From Schizochytrium sp. CCTCC M209059 (lineage: Eukaryota; Sar; Bigyra; Thraustochytrida; Thraustochytriidae): a stretch of 64,000 nucleotides of DNA. A program made the translations under genes and the position numbers. This document shows positions 49,181 through 59,624 of the stretch, piece by piece. The DNA is taken from positions 32,775 to 96,774 of the forward strand of contig KN805437.1 of the NCBI GenBank assembly GCA_000818945.1, read 5' to 3'. The notes beneath the pieces were generated by a model. That model searched no databases and had not been told where the DNA came from. It saw only the letters and a program-made list of their open reading frames with translations. Every line of letters begins with the position of its first letter. Positions within the stretch are counted from its first letter, which is position 1.

Positions 49181-51394
49181 ATGGAGCGGCGGCCGCGCGG
49201 ACTGGTGGGCTTTCGATGGGGCCGTGGCGACGAGCTCGTGGTCTTCAAGACGCAAATCCGAGGGCGGCTGACGCCGGAGCAGCGCGGGGAGGGGGAGGCC
49301 CGCGCGAAAGCGGCCCTCACGGAGGGACGCGTGGAGAATGAGCATCGCGTCGAGAAACCCGACACTGTGCACGTTATTTCATGGGACCAAACACCCGCGC
49401 AGATGCGGCGACTTGTGGCCGCAGGTCAACGCGAATTTGTCGCGCTTCAAGACGCCGGGGCCGACGTGCTTGCGTGCAGTCGGAACCTGCGCAGCGAGCT
49501 CGATCGTGCGGTGCAGACGCTCGAGGCAGCAGTTGGCGAGCACCAGGATGACCTTCGAGCGGGCTATCTCGAGCGCATGAAGGACGCCGCTGCCGCATGG
49601 CACCTTACAGAGCTTCTCATCCTCGACCCAGAGCCCCTTGTAGCGAGCGATTTCGTATCGTGGGTTGCACAGCATGGTCCGTGGAGAGATCCCACTGGCG
49701 AGCTCGACGTCAAGAATCGCGGGATTGAATCTGGATACTATTGGAAAGAAGTCTTTTCCTGTGCCATTCGCGGCGATCTTCTCGCGGCGTGGCGGTGTTT
49801 GCGTCTCCTTGAGCCGGATAGCGTGCACAGCGCTGCCGATGATGCTCTTCTCGCCATGCTCGATGAGCTCCGCGCTTTACTTTTGGCCATGCCTCGGCGA
49901 GCCGTCTCGGGAAGAAGACTTAATGAAGAGGAAGGCGACGTTGTGCGCGATGCCGATTATGAGCTTTGGAGGAGCGCGGAAATGGGAGCCGACCCTGACA
50001 GTATGATTGACTTCAAGGCGCGGTGGATGCGCTGGCGGGAAGCCATGCAGGTCTTTGCAAGGGACTACGCCGCTGCGGTGGCTCAGGTTGGACCCGAATT
50101 GCAAGATTTTCTTCAACTCATTCTCGGCAATGTCGAAGTTACGCTTCGCAGGATTGATGCCGAAAAGGACTCCTGGTTCCATCTCGTGGCGTGCTTTCTC
50201 CAGTATCATGTGACAGCAGCGCGCAAACAAGAGCTCGGCGCCTTGGTCAAGCAAAGTATCGACGCCCTCGACCTCGAGGTCGATGCTCGCGTTCATCTTT
50301 TGCACACCGTCGTCAATCTCGATGCACCAGGGATTCTCCAGCAGCTCCATAGCACTGTGGGTGATCGATGGGTCACTGCGCATCTTGCGGAACTTCTCGC
50401 ACGTTGTGGTGCGCTCGAGACTGTCATGAACCCAGCATCGATTGAGGCTTCGGGATTTTTGCAGACGGACGACTTTTTGCTTGGCGATCTCGAGGTTGAT
50501 CTTCGCGAATTCTTTGTGCTCGAATATGCTGCAAGTCTAGGTCTTGGCGGCCAGCAAAATGACCGCATGGCCCTGGCCCCCGGCGCCTGGCGTATGACCG
50601 CGTCGTACTTGAGCGCGCTCACGCGCAAGGTGCAAGTTCCACCTGGCGTGGAGCTACCGCTCGGTCTGTTGCACATGCAAGCCGTTGTGGACTTGCAACG
50701 TCCCGTGTCCGATCGATTTTGCCACCGTCTTGCTAAGGGCTGCCAAATGATGGGCCTCAGTGCCTCTTCGCTTGCTCGCCAGCGCATCATGCATTGGTGG
50801 CGTTTCCGCGGTGGTCTCGACAATGGGTTGCAGGGCATGTCAAATGCGCTCGTGTGGGCATCGACCTATGGCGAGCAGGAGCTTGCCGAGCGCATGCTTG
50901 CGCGACTTTTTGCCGTTTCACGTCTCGACGTTCTCGATGCTCTGGTAGACCATTTGGCGGCGAGCGCTCAGCTCACGCAGACGCTCAAGGCCGATGCTCT
51001 CGCCTTTCTTGCGCGCTACCGTGCCGTTCACGAGACCATTCGCGCTGCCCGAGCCAACATCGATGCACATGTCGATGAGGCGGATCAAAATGACGAAATT
51101 TTGGCAAGTGCGTACTCGCAAGCAACGGCACAGCTTGCTGATGCCTTTGCTGCAAATCTTGTACCTCGATCCTTTTGCGTCCCGTTATTGAAAAAGGTCT
51201 TTTTTGAGTCACAACGGCGTCCCCATCTTTCTGCTGCTCATGCAGCCACTCTCATTGCTGCGCTCGAAGAGGTGGAGATTGCTCACGATCGCAACGATTT
51301 GCTCAAGGGCGTCGAGGCAGAGGATCTTGCTGGCCTTCGGACCATGCTCGTGCAGTGCATGGCCTTGGCGCCTATCGTATCTCGCGTCAAATGA
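49181..51394 (+). CDS. NUP85: Nuclear pore Y-complex protein Nup85
   Basis: A 737-residue all-helical protein. Family landmarks: WHLTELLILDP, the SGYYWKEVFSCAIRGDLLAAWRCL helices, REFFVLEYAASLGL, and a C-terminal stretch (KADALAFLARYRAVHETIRA, then LVPRSFCVPLLKKVF and a final EEVE helix) that parallels vertebrate Nup85 closely in order and spacing. Nup85 is a scaffold subunit of the Nup107-160 (Y) complex of the nuclear pore and pairs with Seh1; the N-terminal beta-blade that completes Seh1 probably corresponds to residues about 1-40 (GLVGFRWGRGDELVVFKTQ). The ATG at 49181 is the first in frame. Single exon, no defects seen. Confidence 0.88.
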   Translation: MERRPRGLVGFRWGRGDELVVFKTQIRGRLTPEQRGEGEARAKAALTEGRVENEHRVEKPDTVHVISWDQTPAQMRRLVAAGQREFVALQDAGADVLACSRNLRSELDRAVQTLEAAVGEHQDDLRAGYLERMKDAAAAWHLTELLILDPEPLVASDFVSWVAQHGPWRDPTGELDVKNRGIESGYYWKEVFSCAIRGDLLAAWRCLRLLEPDSVHSAADDALLAMLDELRALLLAMPRRAVSGRRLNEEEGDVVRDADYELWRSAEMGADPDSMIDFKARWMRWREAMQVFARDYAAAVAQVGPELQDFLQLILGNVEVTLRRIDAEKDSWFHLVACFLQYHVTAARKQELGALVKQSIDALDLEVDARVHLLHTVVNLDAPGILQQLHSTVGDRWVTAHLAELLARCGALETVMNPASIEASGFLQTDDFLLGDLEVDLREFFVLEYAASLGLGGQQNDRMALAPGAWRMTASYLSALTRKVQVPPGVELPLGLLHMQAVVDLQRPVSDRFCHRLAKGCQMMGLSASSLARQRIMHWWRFRGGLDNGLQGMSNALVWASTYGEQELAERMLARLFAVSRLDVLDALVDHLAASAQLTQTLKADALAFLARYRAVHETIRAARANIDAHVDEADQNDEILASAYSQATAQLADAFAANLVPRSFCVPLLKKVFFESQRRPHLSAAHAATLIAALEEVEIAHDRNDLLKGVEAEDLAGLRTMLVQCMALAPIVSRVK

Positions 51395-51557
51395 CAAGAA
51401 TAAATTTATAAAAAATGATAAAGGAACAAACGGAAATTACACTTTTCTTTACGTCTCGCACGTCCCCCTGTGGGTCGATGCAATATATGACACGATGCAA
51501 AGAAAGCTTGCTAGATGCGCACGATCTTGTCCTCCTTGTTTTTTAACAACTTTTGCT

Positions 51558-52460
51558 TCATTCAACCTTGCGACGTTTCAAAGCACTTACGTTTTCTTCT
51601 TCTTCTTCTTCGTCTTCTTCTTCATTTTCTTCTTCCTTGGCTTTGCCATCTTCCTGATCTTCGGCATCTTCTTTCGCAACATTTGCGTTTGGCTCTACTT
51701 GTTCTACTACGCTTGGAACATCCTCTTTTTCTGCGGACGTCGCAACCTCGTTCTCATTATCCAACTTTCCAGTGCCATCAGCGTCATCTGCCGTCCCATC
51801 ATCATCTACATCCTTGTCGTTTTCCAGCTTGAGGACCTTGGACTGTGTTTCTGAAGCCCACGTAGGACGGCTTTTGCTGACGGCATCAAGCGCTTCGTCT
51901 TGGGCCGACCTTTTGGCGTCTGCTTCGATAGCGTCCTGTTTCGCTTCGAAGCGCTCGCGCAAAATCTGTAATTTGGCGAGATCCTGACCATATTTGTTGC
52001 CGAAAATGTTGGAATACCCTTCAGCGCCCGAAGCGCATCCACGGCAACCCGTCGTAGCGTCCCGCATCGAGCTTCCCTGTTTGCGCTGGCTCAAGGGAAC
52101 TCTACAGGCTGCCGTGGTGCCGTACGGGTAGTTTCGCGGATTAATTACATACGTGGAGCACAGTCTTTCGTAGCCGGGTTTTTTCCATTTGGCGATGAGG
52201 GCCTTGTCGACGAGCTTTTGGTCCAGACAATAGTCATACACTGCCTTCGAGATGCGCTCGTACTTGTAGAACAGCTTGTAAATGTACCTTGACTTTTGCC
52301 AATTGATCTGGTGCACAGGCCACAGGATCTCTGCCTTGCTCATGCCCGCCACCTCCTCCTCCATGCGTTGCCGTTGCTCATCCTCGAGCGCCGTGAGCGT
52401 AGGCTCCACGTCCTCAAACCCCGGAGGAGGCCTCGCCTTGCGTCGCCCCCACTTGCTCAT
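51558..52460 (-). CDS. BUD31: BUD31/G10 splicing factor with acidic C-terminal extension
   Basis: A 300-residue protein; BUD31 is normally about 145-160 residues. The first ~145 residues match the family: KARPPPGFEDVEPTL, ILWPVHQINWQKSRYIYKLFYK, ISKAVYDYC, LIAKWKKPGYERLC, CRVP and CRGCASG. BUD31 is a small zinc protein of the activated spliceosome (NTC-related). By comparison with remembered animal BUD31, only about four of nine zinc-ligand cysteines remain. The remaining ~155 residues are a charged, Glu-rich tail ending in a basic KRRKVE stretch, possibly a nuclear signal. The ATG (complement of 52458-52460) aligns with the family start. An alternative is a coding artefact in the tail, but the frame is open throughout. 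Confidence 0.88.
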   Translation of the reverse strand: MSKWGRRKARPPPGFEDVEPTLTALEDEQRQRMEEEVAGMSKAEILWPVHQINWQKSRYIYKLFYKYERISKAVYDYCLDQKLVDKALIAKWKKPGYERLCSTYVINPRNYPYGTTAACRVPLSQRKQGSSMRDATTGCRGCASGAEGYSNIFGNKYGQDLAKLQILRERFEAKQDAIEADAKRSAQDEALDAVSKSRPTWASETQSKVLKLENDKDVDDDGTADDADGTGKLDNENEVATSAEKEDVPSVVEQVEPNANVAKEDAEDQEDGKAKEEENEEEDEEEEEENVSALKRRKVE

Positions 52461-52595
52461 CCTCTTGTCGACGCTACGGCTCGACGACGACGACGACGAC
52501 GGTGACGAAGATGACGACGGTCTGGACGACAACCACCACCACTGCTGCCTCCACCACCGCGAGCAAAGGCCTTTCCTTCACCTTCGTTGGACAGC

Positions 52596-52637
<42 letters not shown>

Positions 52638-52821
52638 CCGGCAGCAAGCTCCGAGGCTAGAGGCGCCCCAACGCAAGACTCGAGAAAAAACTTTAAGATC
52701 CAGAAATTCGCACTCGACGTCAAGCAAGTAAATCCTTTTTTCTCAAGGAAACCGAGGACCAGCCGCTCAGGCACCCGGAGCACCAACTAGGCTTGGCCAA
52801 AATTGCCACGTTGCTTGCGCG
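52461..52821. promoter_or_regulatory. Bidirectional promoter region with (GATT)n
   Basis: A 361-bp divergent spacer between BUD31 (minus) and the TARBP1-like gene (plus). Contains about ten units of (GATT)n at 52597-52637. No other motif recognised. Confidence 0.5.
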
Positions 52822-55800
52822 ATGCAGACGGCCTGCGAGGCGCTTCGTGCGGCAAAGGTCGCCACAGACCTTGCCACCGCCGTCAGCGGGGCGCGTCTTC
52901 TCGCAGACCTGAGTCCAGAACGGAGCATTTCGGGTCTCGAGGAGAGCGTGGCGCTACATCTTCACAACGACGAGGAGCACGACGCAGCGCTCGAAAATGA
53001 CTATCCAGCAGAGGTCGCGGCGTTGACATTGGTCGCCTTGGAAGACAGTGTCTCGGACGTCAAGTATTTCCAAGATGCCTTGACCATCATGACACGCTGC
53101 TTCATGGTGCCCGAGAGCCCACTTAGCACCGACGACTGGGCTTTTGCCATGTCAAGTCTACGCTCTGTCATGACTCGAATTGAGCCCTCACCGCTACGCA
53201 TGCCCTCGCGGAACACTGACCCTGCCAACCTCGTAGCACTCGCCATGCTTCTGGATGCGCGCCCTGGGGATCTCGCCTCCTCTCCAGATCTCCTTGCCCA
53301 AATGGTGGACCTTTGTGTTGGCCTCCTCGATGCACCGACCCTCGAAGCCCATCCAGCGGTCCAACAAGCCGTCTTGGATGCACTGCTTCCTCGCGTCGTG
53401 CATTTTGCCGACACCGAGCACCAGTCACGACTGCTTCACGCGGCGCGCCACAATCTTGCCACGCTTGTTGGCGTCCTTGGTGTCTGCAGCGCAGCGCCAC
53501 TCCTCGGCGACAAGACGATTTGGGACCAAGTCCACTCCGGACTCTGCCCAACATCCTCAGCCGAGCATCAGCGCCGCTGCAGATTTATCTTGGAGCGGCT
53601 CATTGCCGCCATGGATGCGGAGGACGCCGACAAGACATGGTGGGCCAATTTTTTACGCGTCTACGCTGGCGTTAGAGAGCGCGACGTTCACCATGTACAG
53701 GCGGTGTGGCGCATCGCGCGTCGTCTCTTGCAAGACGCCAACGAGCGCCGCTGGCCCTGGATTGAGCTCCTCTTCCATCTTGCCACGACGCACGAAAATA
53801 GCGCCATCGCAAAGTATGTGCTCACCACCTTTCTGACAGAAGACGTCAACAATGAGACGGCCGCTGGTTTTTCAGACTCATTCGTGCTTAATGTCATCAT
53901 CCCAGCGCTACGTCTCAAAGAGCTTTACAAGTCCGTTGTACTTGATGATAGTTCTGGAAAGACGGGTCCCCTTCGCGACGTGGAAACACCTACAATAAGT
54001 CTACTTCGCTCGTGGGCCGGAACTAACGAGGCCCGCAAAAAGGCTTTGCTCTCCAAACTTCCAGACATGGAAGGGCCGCTCAATCCGTCCTTTATTGTAG
54101 TACTCGCAAAGTCCATCGCATCGCTCGAGGGGCCACCAGGGTGGCTCGCAGATGCACAAGTTCACGCATTGCGCGAATTCATTACAGCCAGCTTTGGTGG
54201 ACTCGGTGGTCTTGGCATGCTTGGCCGTCTCCGCCTGGCGCACGACCATCTTATTGATGCACTCGCCAAACATGCCTTGCCACATCAGCTCGCCTGTGCT
54301 ACTCTTCTTCAAATGCTTGAAATCTGGCAAGCATCCGAAGCTTCCATGCTTCGTCTGGCCCATTGGGCCGCCTCCTCCCTGGTACGTTTTCCTTGCTTTT
54401 TTCTTTCTTTCTTTCTTACTTCCTTTCCTTCTTTTTTTCCTTCTTTCATCGTCGCCAAAGTCGGCGACACAAAAAGTGGTGTCAAACAACACACACACGC
54501 GCGCGCACGCGAATAATAAAATCGTGCGGAATGAGGGCCGTGCACAGAGCGCTTTCGCAGCCACGAGACCGTCTGTGCGCGCAACAGATACTTTTGACAA
54601 TTCCTGTCACCGTCGGATCTTTATTGACTTTGGTTGCAGGTGCAGTGATGCAAAATATAAGCTGACCGCACGCGCGTGCTTGCAAAACCCGGGAAGAAAA
54701 AGCGAAAACAAAACACTGTACACAATGACGCGCACCTTGGAACTAACGTGACTCTCTTCGACTTTACCCAATATTCTCTTTCGGGGGACTGAAAAACCAA
54801 AACACACAGGAATTCTGCAGCGCCGCTGCAAGCCAAGTCACAGCTTTTTTACATGGGGAAAACACGTCAAACAGCAGCTCGGCCAAGCTTTTACTCAATG
54901 GGGAACGAGCAGGTCTCGTTTGCACCCTCTTGAGCCAGTCGCCCAGCTCTCTTGATACAATTCAAAAAGCCTTGCACGAAACTCTTTGCAGCGTTTACGC
55001 CAATCCCTATGCATCTGTCGAGGGCAAGGCCAACGCTTGCGCCTTGACTGCCGTGCGCCCAGATCTCGTCTTCGACGGTACTGCCATCGCAAGCGATCTC
55101 ATCATGTGGTGCGCCCAGCTAGCCAAAGTGACTGATGCCAAGGGTGCTCGTATCTTGCTCGCTGCTCTCGACGCAATCAAAGGACTCGTCAGTCAGAACA
55201 TGGTCCCGAACGCCACGACGCTCCCCCTGCAAGATCTTGCCATGAACTGGCTTTCTACGCAGGCTACCAACGCAGACGAGGAAAACGCCATGCAAGTAAG
55301 CAAAGCAGTTCTCATCATCTACGCTCTCATTGGCCCGTGGCGACCGCTTGGCGCCGAAGCAGAGCGCTTTATTTCTGTTCTTCTCGATCAGGAGGCCAGT
55401 CTACAGGTGGATCGCAAAGGGGGTGATTTGGCCGCTCTCCTCAAACGCCGAGCTCAAGCTGCCTTTTGGGAGTGCCTTGACGCACTGATTCAAGACGCAA
55501 ACAAAATGAACACATCACTCGCAAGTCGACTGGCCATTGCTGCTCTGGACGGCACGGTCAAGTCGCACCACTCGTGCTTGCCAGCATGCTACCGTGTGCT
55601 TGGTTCCAGTCTGCACCGCCTCGAGGGACAACTTCCTACTGGCATGTCTGACCCGGATGTCCTCGTTCAGGCACTTGAAGCGGCCCTTGAAGTCTCTGCT
55701 GTGCGAAGTCCGGCGCTCATTCTCACCTTTTGCCAAGCTGTTTTCCAACCGGCGTGTTTTCGTGCGCAGGCCATGAGCACAACTGTCATTCCAAGATTAT

Positions 55801-57572
55801 GGAATGCCATGCTTCGTGCCAATGCGCATCCTCTCGCAGCGCAAGTTTTTGGCAATGCCTTTTGGGAAGATCCTGACCTCGCTCTTCCTTTTTGCGTCCA
55901 GGCCATCGAGCACCTTTCGGCGATTGACAAGACAGTCTCGACCTCTTCAGCACTGATGGAATTCGTTTCGCCCGAGTCATGGACCCGAGGAGATCAGACG
56001 CTTCTCCATGTGCATGGTCATCTCACCCATCCGCTTGCCGTCTCGCGACACCACGTCTTGGCCTTTATCGAAGATCGTGCCTCGCCTGCATGGTGCGCGG
56101 CCTTTGTTGAGCTTGCGCTCGAGCAGCTGCAGACGAGTCCACTCAACGGGGGACAGTACAATCATGCCTTTTCTCCTCAATTTCTGCAAAAATTCAGAAT
56201 TGTGCAGGCCGTTGCTGCGGCATCTTGCCGCGTTGCCGACCCTGAAAAGGCCACCCACTTTAGCGCAACGCTATTGCACATTATGAGCAACGATGAACGT
56301 CTCGCCTATTTTCACCGCTGCTATTTTGAGCTCGCGGTCACCGCACTCGTTAAAAACGCACCCGAGACCTGCCTGCCCGAGCTGTACGCTTCGCTGGGCG
56401 ATGTGGCCTGTTCGCGCAATACAAGCGTTACGTCCAAGATGGTAATCACTGCTCTCGTCGTCAAGGAGCTAGACTCTACATGGGACGGCATCACCGATGC
56501 CCATCGCCGGCTTGCCGTTCTTATTTTGCCCTGGGCGACCCGGCCTCGGGTTGTTACGCGGTCTCTAGCCCACTGGGTTCTACGTCGCTGCGCGCCCAGT
56601 CTTGAAACATGGGATGCTATCGCAAAGACGCTCGCCGCTAGCGCACGCGAGCTCGACACGCTGGCGCAAGAGCTTCTCGACAAAACCCTCTTGCCCCTCA
56701 ATCCATCAGAGGCTGCCTCCTTTCGTTATCATCGCGACATGCTCGAATTCACTGCCACGGGCGACCAGATTCTTGTGGCGACTTCGATGCGTATCACGGT
56801 TGATTTTGAGGAAAACTTTTTCGACAATACTGCCACCAAGCCAACCTCTCGACCCATTGGATATCGCGAAGTTACCGAAGATGAGACCAAGCGTCACTTT
56901 GAGGACGATGCTGCGCAAGCAAATGAAGACGATGCTGCAGCTCTCAACATCCAGGCGAAAATCAATCCAAACGCATGGAACGAGATGCTTGGACTCTCCA
57001 ATGTATGCGCCGCGGGCGCAAATGCAGTCTTTCCTCGCCAGCTCTTGCGCAAGTCTGTGCAGTCCAACAAGCCTCGCACCGGCGCGAGTGGGCTCGTGGT
57101 GGTGTGTACATTGCTCGAGAACAACTTGCCTAGCATTGCTGCGCTCGTCCGTACCTGCGAGGTTTTTGCGGTGTCCAAGATTGTCGTCCACAGTTTGGAC
57201 ATTTTGCGTCTCGACACCTTCAAGGCCGTCACGCTGTCTGCGGGCCTCTGGATGCCTATCGAAGCCGTCTCTCGTCTCCAGTTGCCCGGTTTCCTCGCGC
57301 AAGAGCGTGCACAAGGTGCTCGTCTCGTCGGTCTGCACCAAGGCAATGACGATTTGACTTGCTTGGGCGATTATAGCTTTTCTCCGCGCTCCGTTCTTGT
57401 CATCGCTGACGAGCCCTCTGGAATGGACCCGGCCGTGGCCGAACTGCTCGACGATAATGTCGCCATTCCATCTCATGGCCGGGGACCCTCCATGCTTCCT
57501 CATATTGCTGGTGCTGCTGCCGCTTGGGAGTTTGTGCGCCAGGTCGCACTCGCTACACCCAACGTAAAATGA
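52822..57572 (+). CDS. TARBP1/Trm3-like SpoU-family protein (tRNA Gm18 methyltransferase-like)
   Basis: Two exons, 52822-54381 and 54810-57572, joined in phase 0 across a 428-bp intron (donor CTG|GTACGT, acceptor ACACAG|GAA; the intron holds CTTT-type repeats). The product is 1440 residues: a long helical-repeat N-terminal region (~1270 residues) and a C-terminal SpoU/SPOUT domain (about 1278-1440; LVRTCEVF, VIADEPSGM, AAAAWEFVRQ). Length and order match yeast Trm3 and human TARBP1, which 2'-O-methylate G18 in tRNA. The three SpoU signature motifs look degenerate: the expected Asn of motif 1, the N-E of motif 2 (here D-E) and the Leu-Asn of motif 3 are replaced. Catalytic activity is therefore uncertain. 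The ATG at 52822 is the first in frame. Confidence 0.85.
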
Positions 57573-57696
57573 TGTTGATTGATTACTCTATGGCTTCTCT
57601 TTTGATGATGTAGGCCACCATGCTGTGGCTGTGACATTCACCTTGGAAGTGTAGCTCTTGGGGGTTCTTTGGTGAGCCGGGCGTTCCCATCGGCAA

Positions 57697-57724
57697 CGCC
57701 TCGCCTCGCCTCGCCTCGCCTCGC
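57697..57724. repeat. (CGCCT)n repeat
   Basis: About five and a half units of CGCCT lie in the 226-bp spacer between the TARBP1-like and SET-domain genes, followed by a short (GT)n run at about 57750-57765. The spacer otherwise shows nothing. Confidence 0.8.
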
Positions 57725-57798
57725 ATCCATCATAAATATTATGACAATGAGTGTGTGTGTGTGTGTCTTCCAGACTGTGATGGGTGCGAACCATCATC

Positions 57799-59268
57799 AT
57801 GAAGAGCGACGGCGCCGCGCTAGGTAAGCACGCACTGCCGGGCACGGGGAGTGCCCATGCGTTGCCTACTTCAGACGTCTCAGGAAGAGCGTCGGGTTCC
57901 CTGGCTTCAGAAGCCACGAAAACTCGGCAAGCGTTGCGAGCCACTGACGAGACGAAAAGCTTCTTGACATGGCTCGAGCAGCGCGGTTGCGAGCTGAGCA
58001 AGGTGCAGTGGCCTGTGCGTGACAAGGCGACGGGAATGCGCGGCGTGGCCACAAGTGGCAAGATTGATGCCTATGACACCATCTTCACGATTCCGGGAAG
58101 TCTGATTGTGTCCGTCAATGTGGCTCGAGAACATGAGATCCTTGGCAGGTTCTTGACGCAATATCAAAACAAAGCACCCCTCTCTGAGCCGGCGCGGGTG
58201 CTTACCGTCTGGCTCGCCTATGAACGCATGCAAGAAGACAAGTCAACTTGGAAACCGTATCTTGACAGTCTTCCCATAGAATCTGACTTTGCTGACTTCA
58301 TTGACGCATGGACAGATACGGAGCTTGCAGCTCTCAACGACCCGGCCACGGCTCGGCTCGCTGCCGGAGCACGCGCCGACGTACGTTGGCAGCTTTCTCA
58401 GCTTCAAGACCTACTTTTTGCTTTTCTTGCACAAGAAGGAAAGGATGAACATGCACAGCTTGCAGATTTTGCACAAAGGCTGACGCCCGCTCTCTATCGC
58501 TGGGCCTTTTGGAATGTCGAATCGCGCACATTTTTGGACCGTCGGTCCGTCGATAGCGCTCTTCCGGTTCTGATTCCTTTTGCAGACATGCTCAACCATC
58601 ATCCGACTCGCGCGGATGCTGCCGAGTTCGAACCTGACTCTTTTCTCATGGTTGCGGATCGCGACCTTGGCCCTGGCGACATGCTTTACAATTCGTACGG
58701 ACGCCGCACCAATCGCGAGCTCTTGCTCACGTACGGCTTTGTCCTTCCGGACAATCCGTGGGAACACACTAGCATTCCTCTGCCATGGGCGGCGCTCTCT
58801 CCCCAAAGGATCAAAGATGATTTTTTGCGCGCCAAGGTTTCGGTCATCTCGCAGTATCCAGATAGTGAGTTTGCTCACTTATATCTGCGCGCAGGCGTAG
58901 ACGAGCGCTTATTGGCGTTTTTCCGCGTATGGTGTACCAAGGACATGAGGGAGCTGCAGGCTCTGCGCGCAGCTGCGCTCGAGCCCATCTCACTCGACTT
59001 GGAGCGTCGTGCTCTCGAAAATTTTCTTGCGCGACTTGGTGGCTTGCAGCAAGGACCATCTTCGATGTCAGAGTCGGGCGACTTTGTGCCGCGCCAGCCT
59101 CCCATTCCTCCTCCGCCCGTCTCATTCGAAACGCACGCAGATCAAGCAGTGCCAGCCAAGAGGACGCGTTTGCATATGGCCAGGAATTTCGCCGATACAC
59201 GTCAACGCATTATTTTGACACACAAAACCGCTCTAGAGAGACGTTTGGCGGAGTTGCCATCTCACTAG
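57799..59268 (+). CDS. SET-domain protein methyltransferase (SETD3/SETD6/LSMT type)
   Basis: A 489-residue protein with a split SET domain interrupted by a helical insert, as in Rubisco LSMT, SETD3 and SETD6. Seen: the first SET part (GMRGVATSGKIDAYDTIFTIP, about residues 77-97), helices (about 115-240), the core LIPFADMLNH (about 256-266) and NSYGRRTNRELLLTYGF (about 297-313) with the conserved Asn-His and Tyr, then a helical substrate-binding domain. A disordered Pro/Ser-rich stretch follows at about 420-450. The substrate (lysine or histidine of ribosomal protein, actin or other) cannot be told. ATG at 57799; the frame upstream starts only at a GTG. Confidence 0.88.
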   Translation: MKSDGAALGKHALPGTGSAHALPTSDVSGRASGSLASEATKTRQALRATDETKSFLTWLEQRGCELSKVQWPVRDKATGMRGVATSGKIDAYDTIFTIPGSLIVSVNVAREHEILGRFLTQYQNKAPLSEPARVLTVWLAYERMQEDKSTWKPYLDSLPIESDFADFIDAWTDTELAALNDPATARLAAGARADVRWQLSQLQDLLFAFLAQEGKDEHAQLADFAQRLTPALYRWAFWNVESRTFLDRRSVDSALPVLIPFADMLNHHPTRADAAEFEPDSFLMVADRDLGPGDMLYNSYGRRTNRELLLTYGFVLPDNPWEHTSIPLPWAALSPQRIKDDFLRAKVSVISQYPDSEFAHLYLRAGVDERLLAFFRVWCTKDMRELQALRAAALEPISLDLERRALENFLARLGGLQQGPSSMSESGDFVPRQPPIPPPPVSFETHADQAVPAKRTRLHMARNFADTRQRIILTHKTALERRLAELPSH

Positions 59269-59624
59269 TGAAAGCACGGCTTTTGTATGAGACCAAATTA
59301 CGAATATTCTCGCCAGGACCTTTTGCAATCCGAAGCAATCTCTTGTTTATGTGTAATGAACAAGAGAGACATTCTTCGAAACCTTCCGCCATTCGTTTCT
59401 TGTATGTGGTGATTTTCGAAAAACCGAGAACACATTAATACCGTGACTTTTCACCGAGACTCAAACTTTCAAAATGTATAATCCACCAGCGACTGCGATG
59501 TTTTTTTTTCTCTCTCTCTCTCTCTCTCGGAGAACCTATTTGTATTATCTGTGAATGGAAATCGATGGTACGTGGATTGCAGGAATTAGGCTAGCTCTAC
59601 AGCAAAAGATTGGGTCTCTGTCAC
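59269..59624. other. Convergent intergenic with (TC)n
   Basis: Between the 3' ends of the SET-domain gene and the kinesin gene. A T-run and a ten-unit (TC)n lie at about 59501-59528. No gene seen. Confidence 0.45.

Noticed and set aside
56706..57503. 265-residue frame antisense to the SpoU domain
   Set aside because: Composition shadow of the plus-strand gene, which has clear family similarity.
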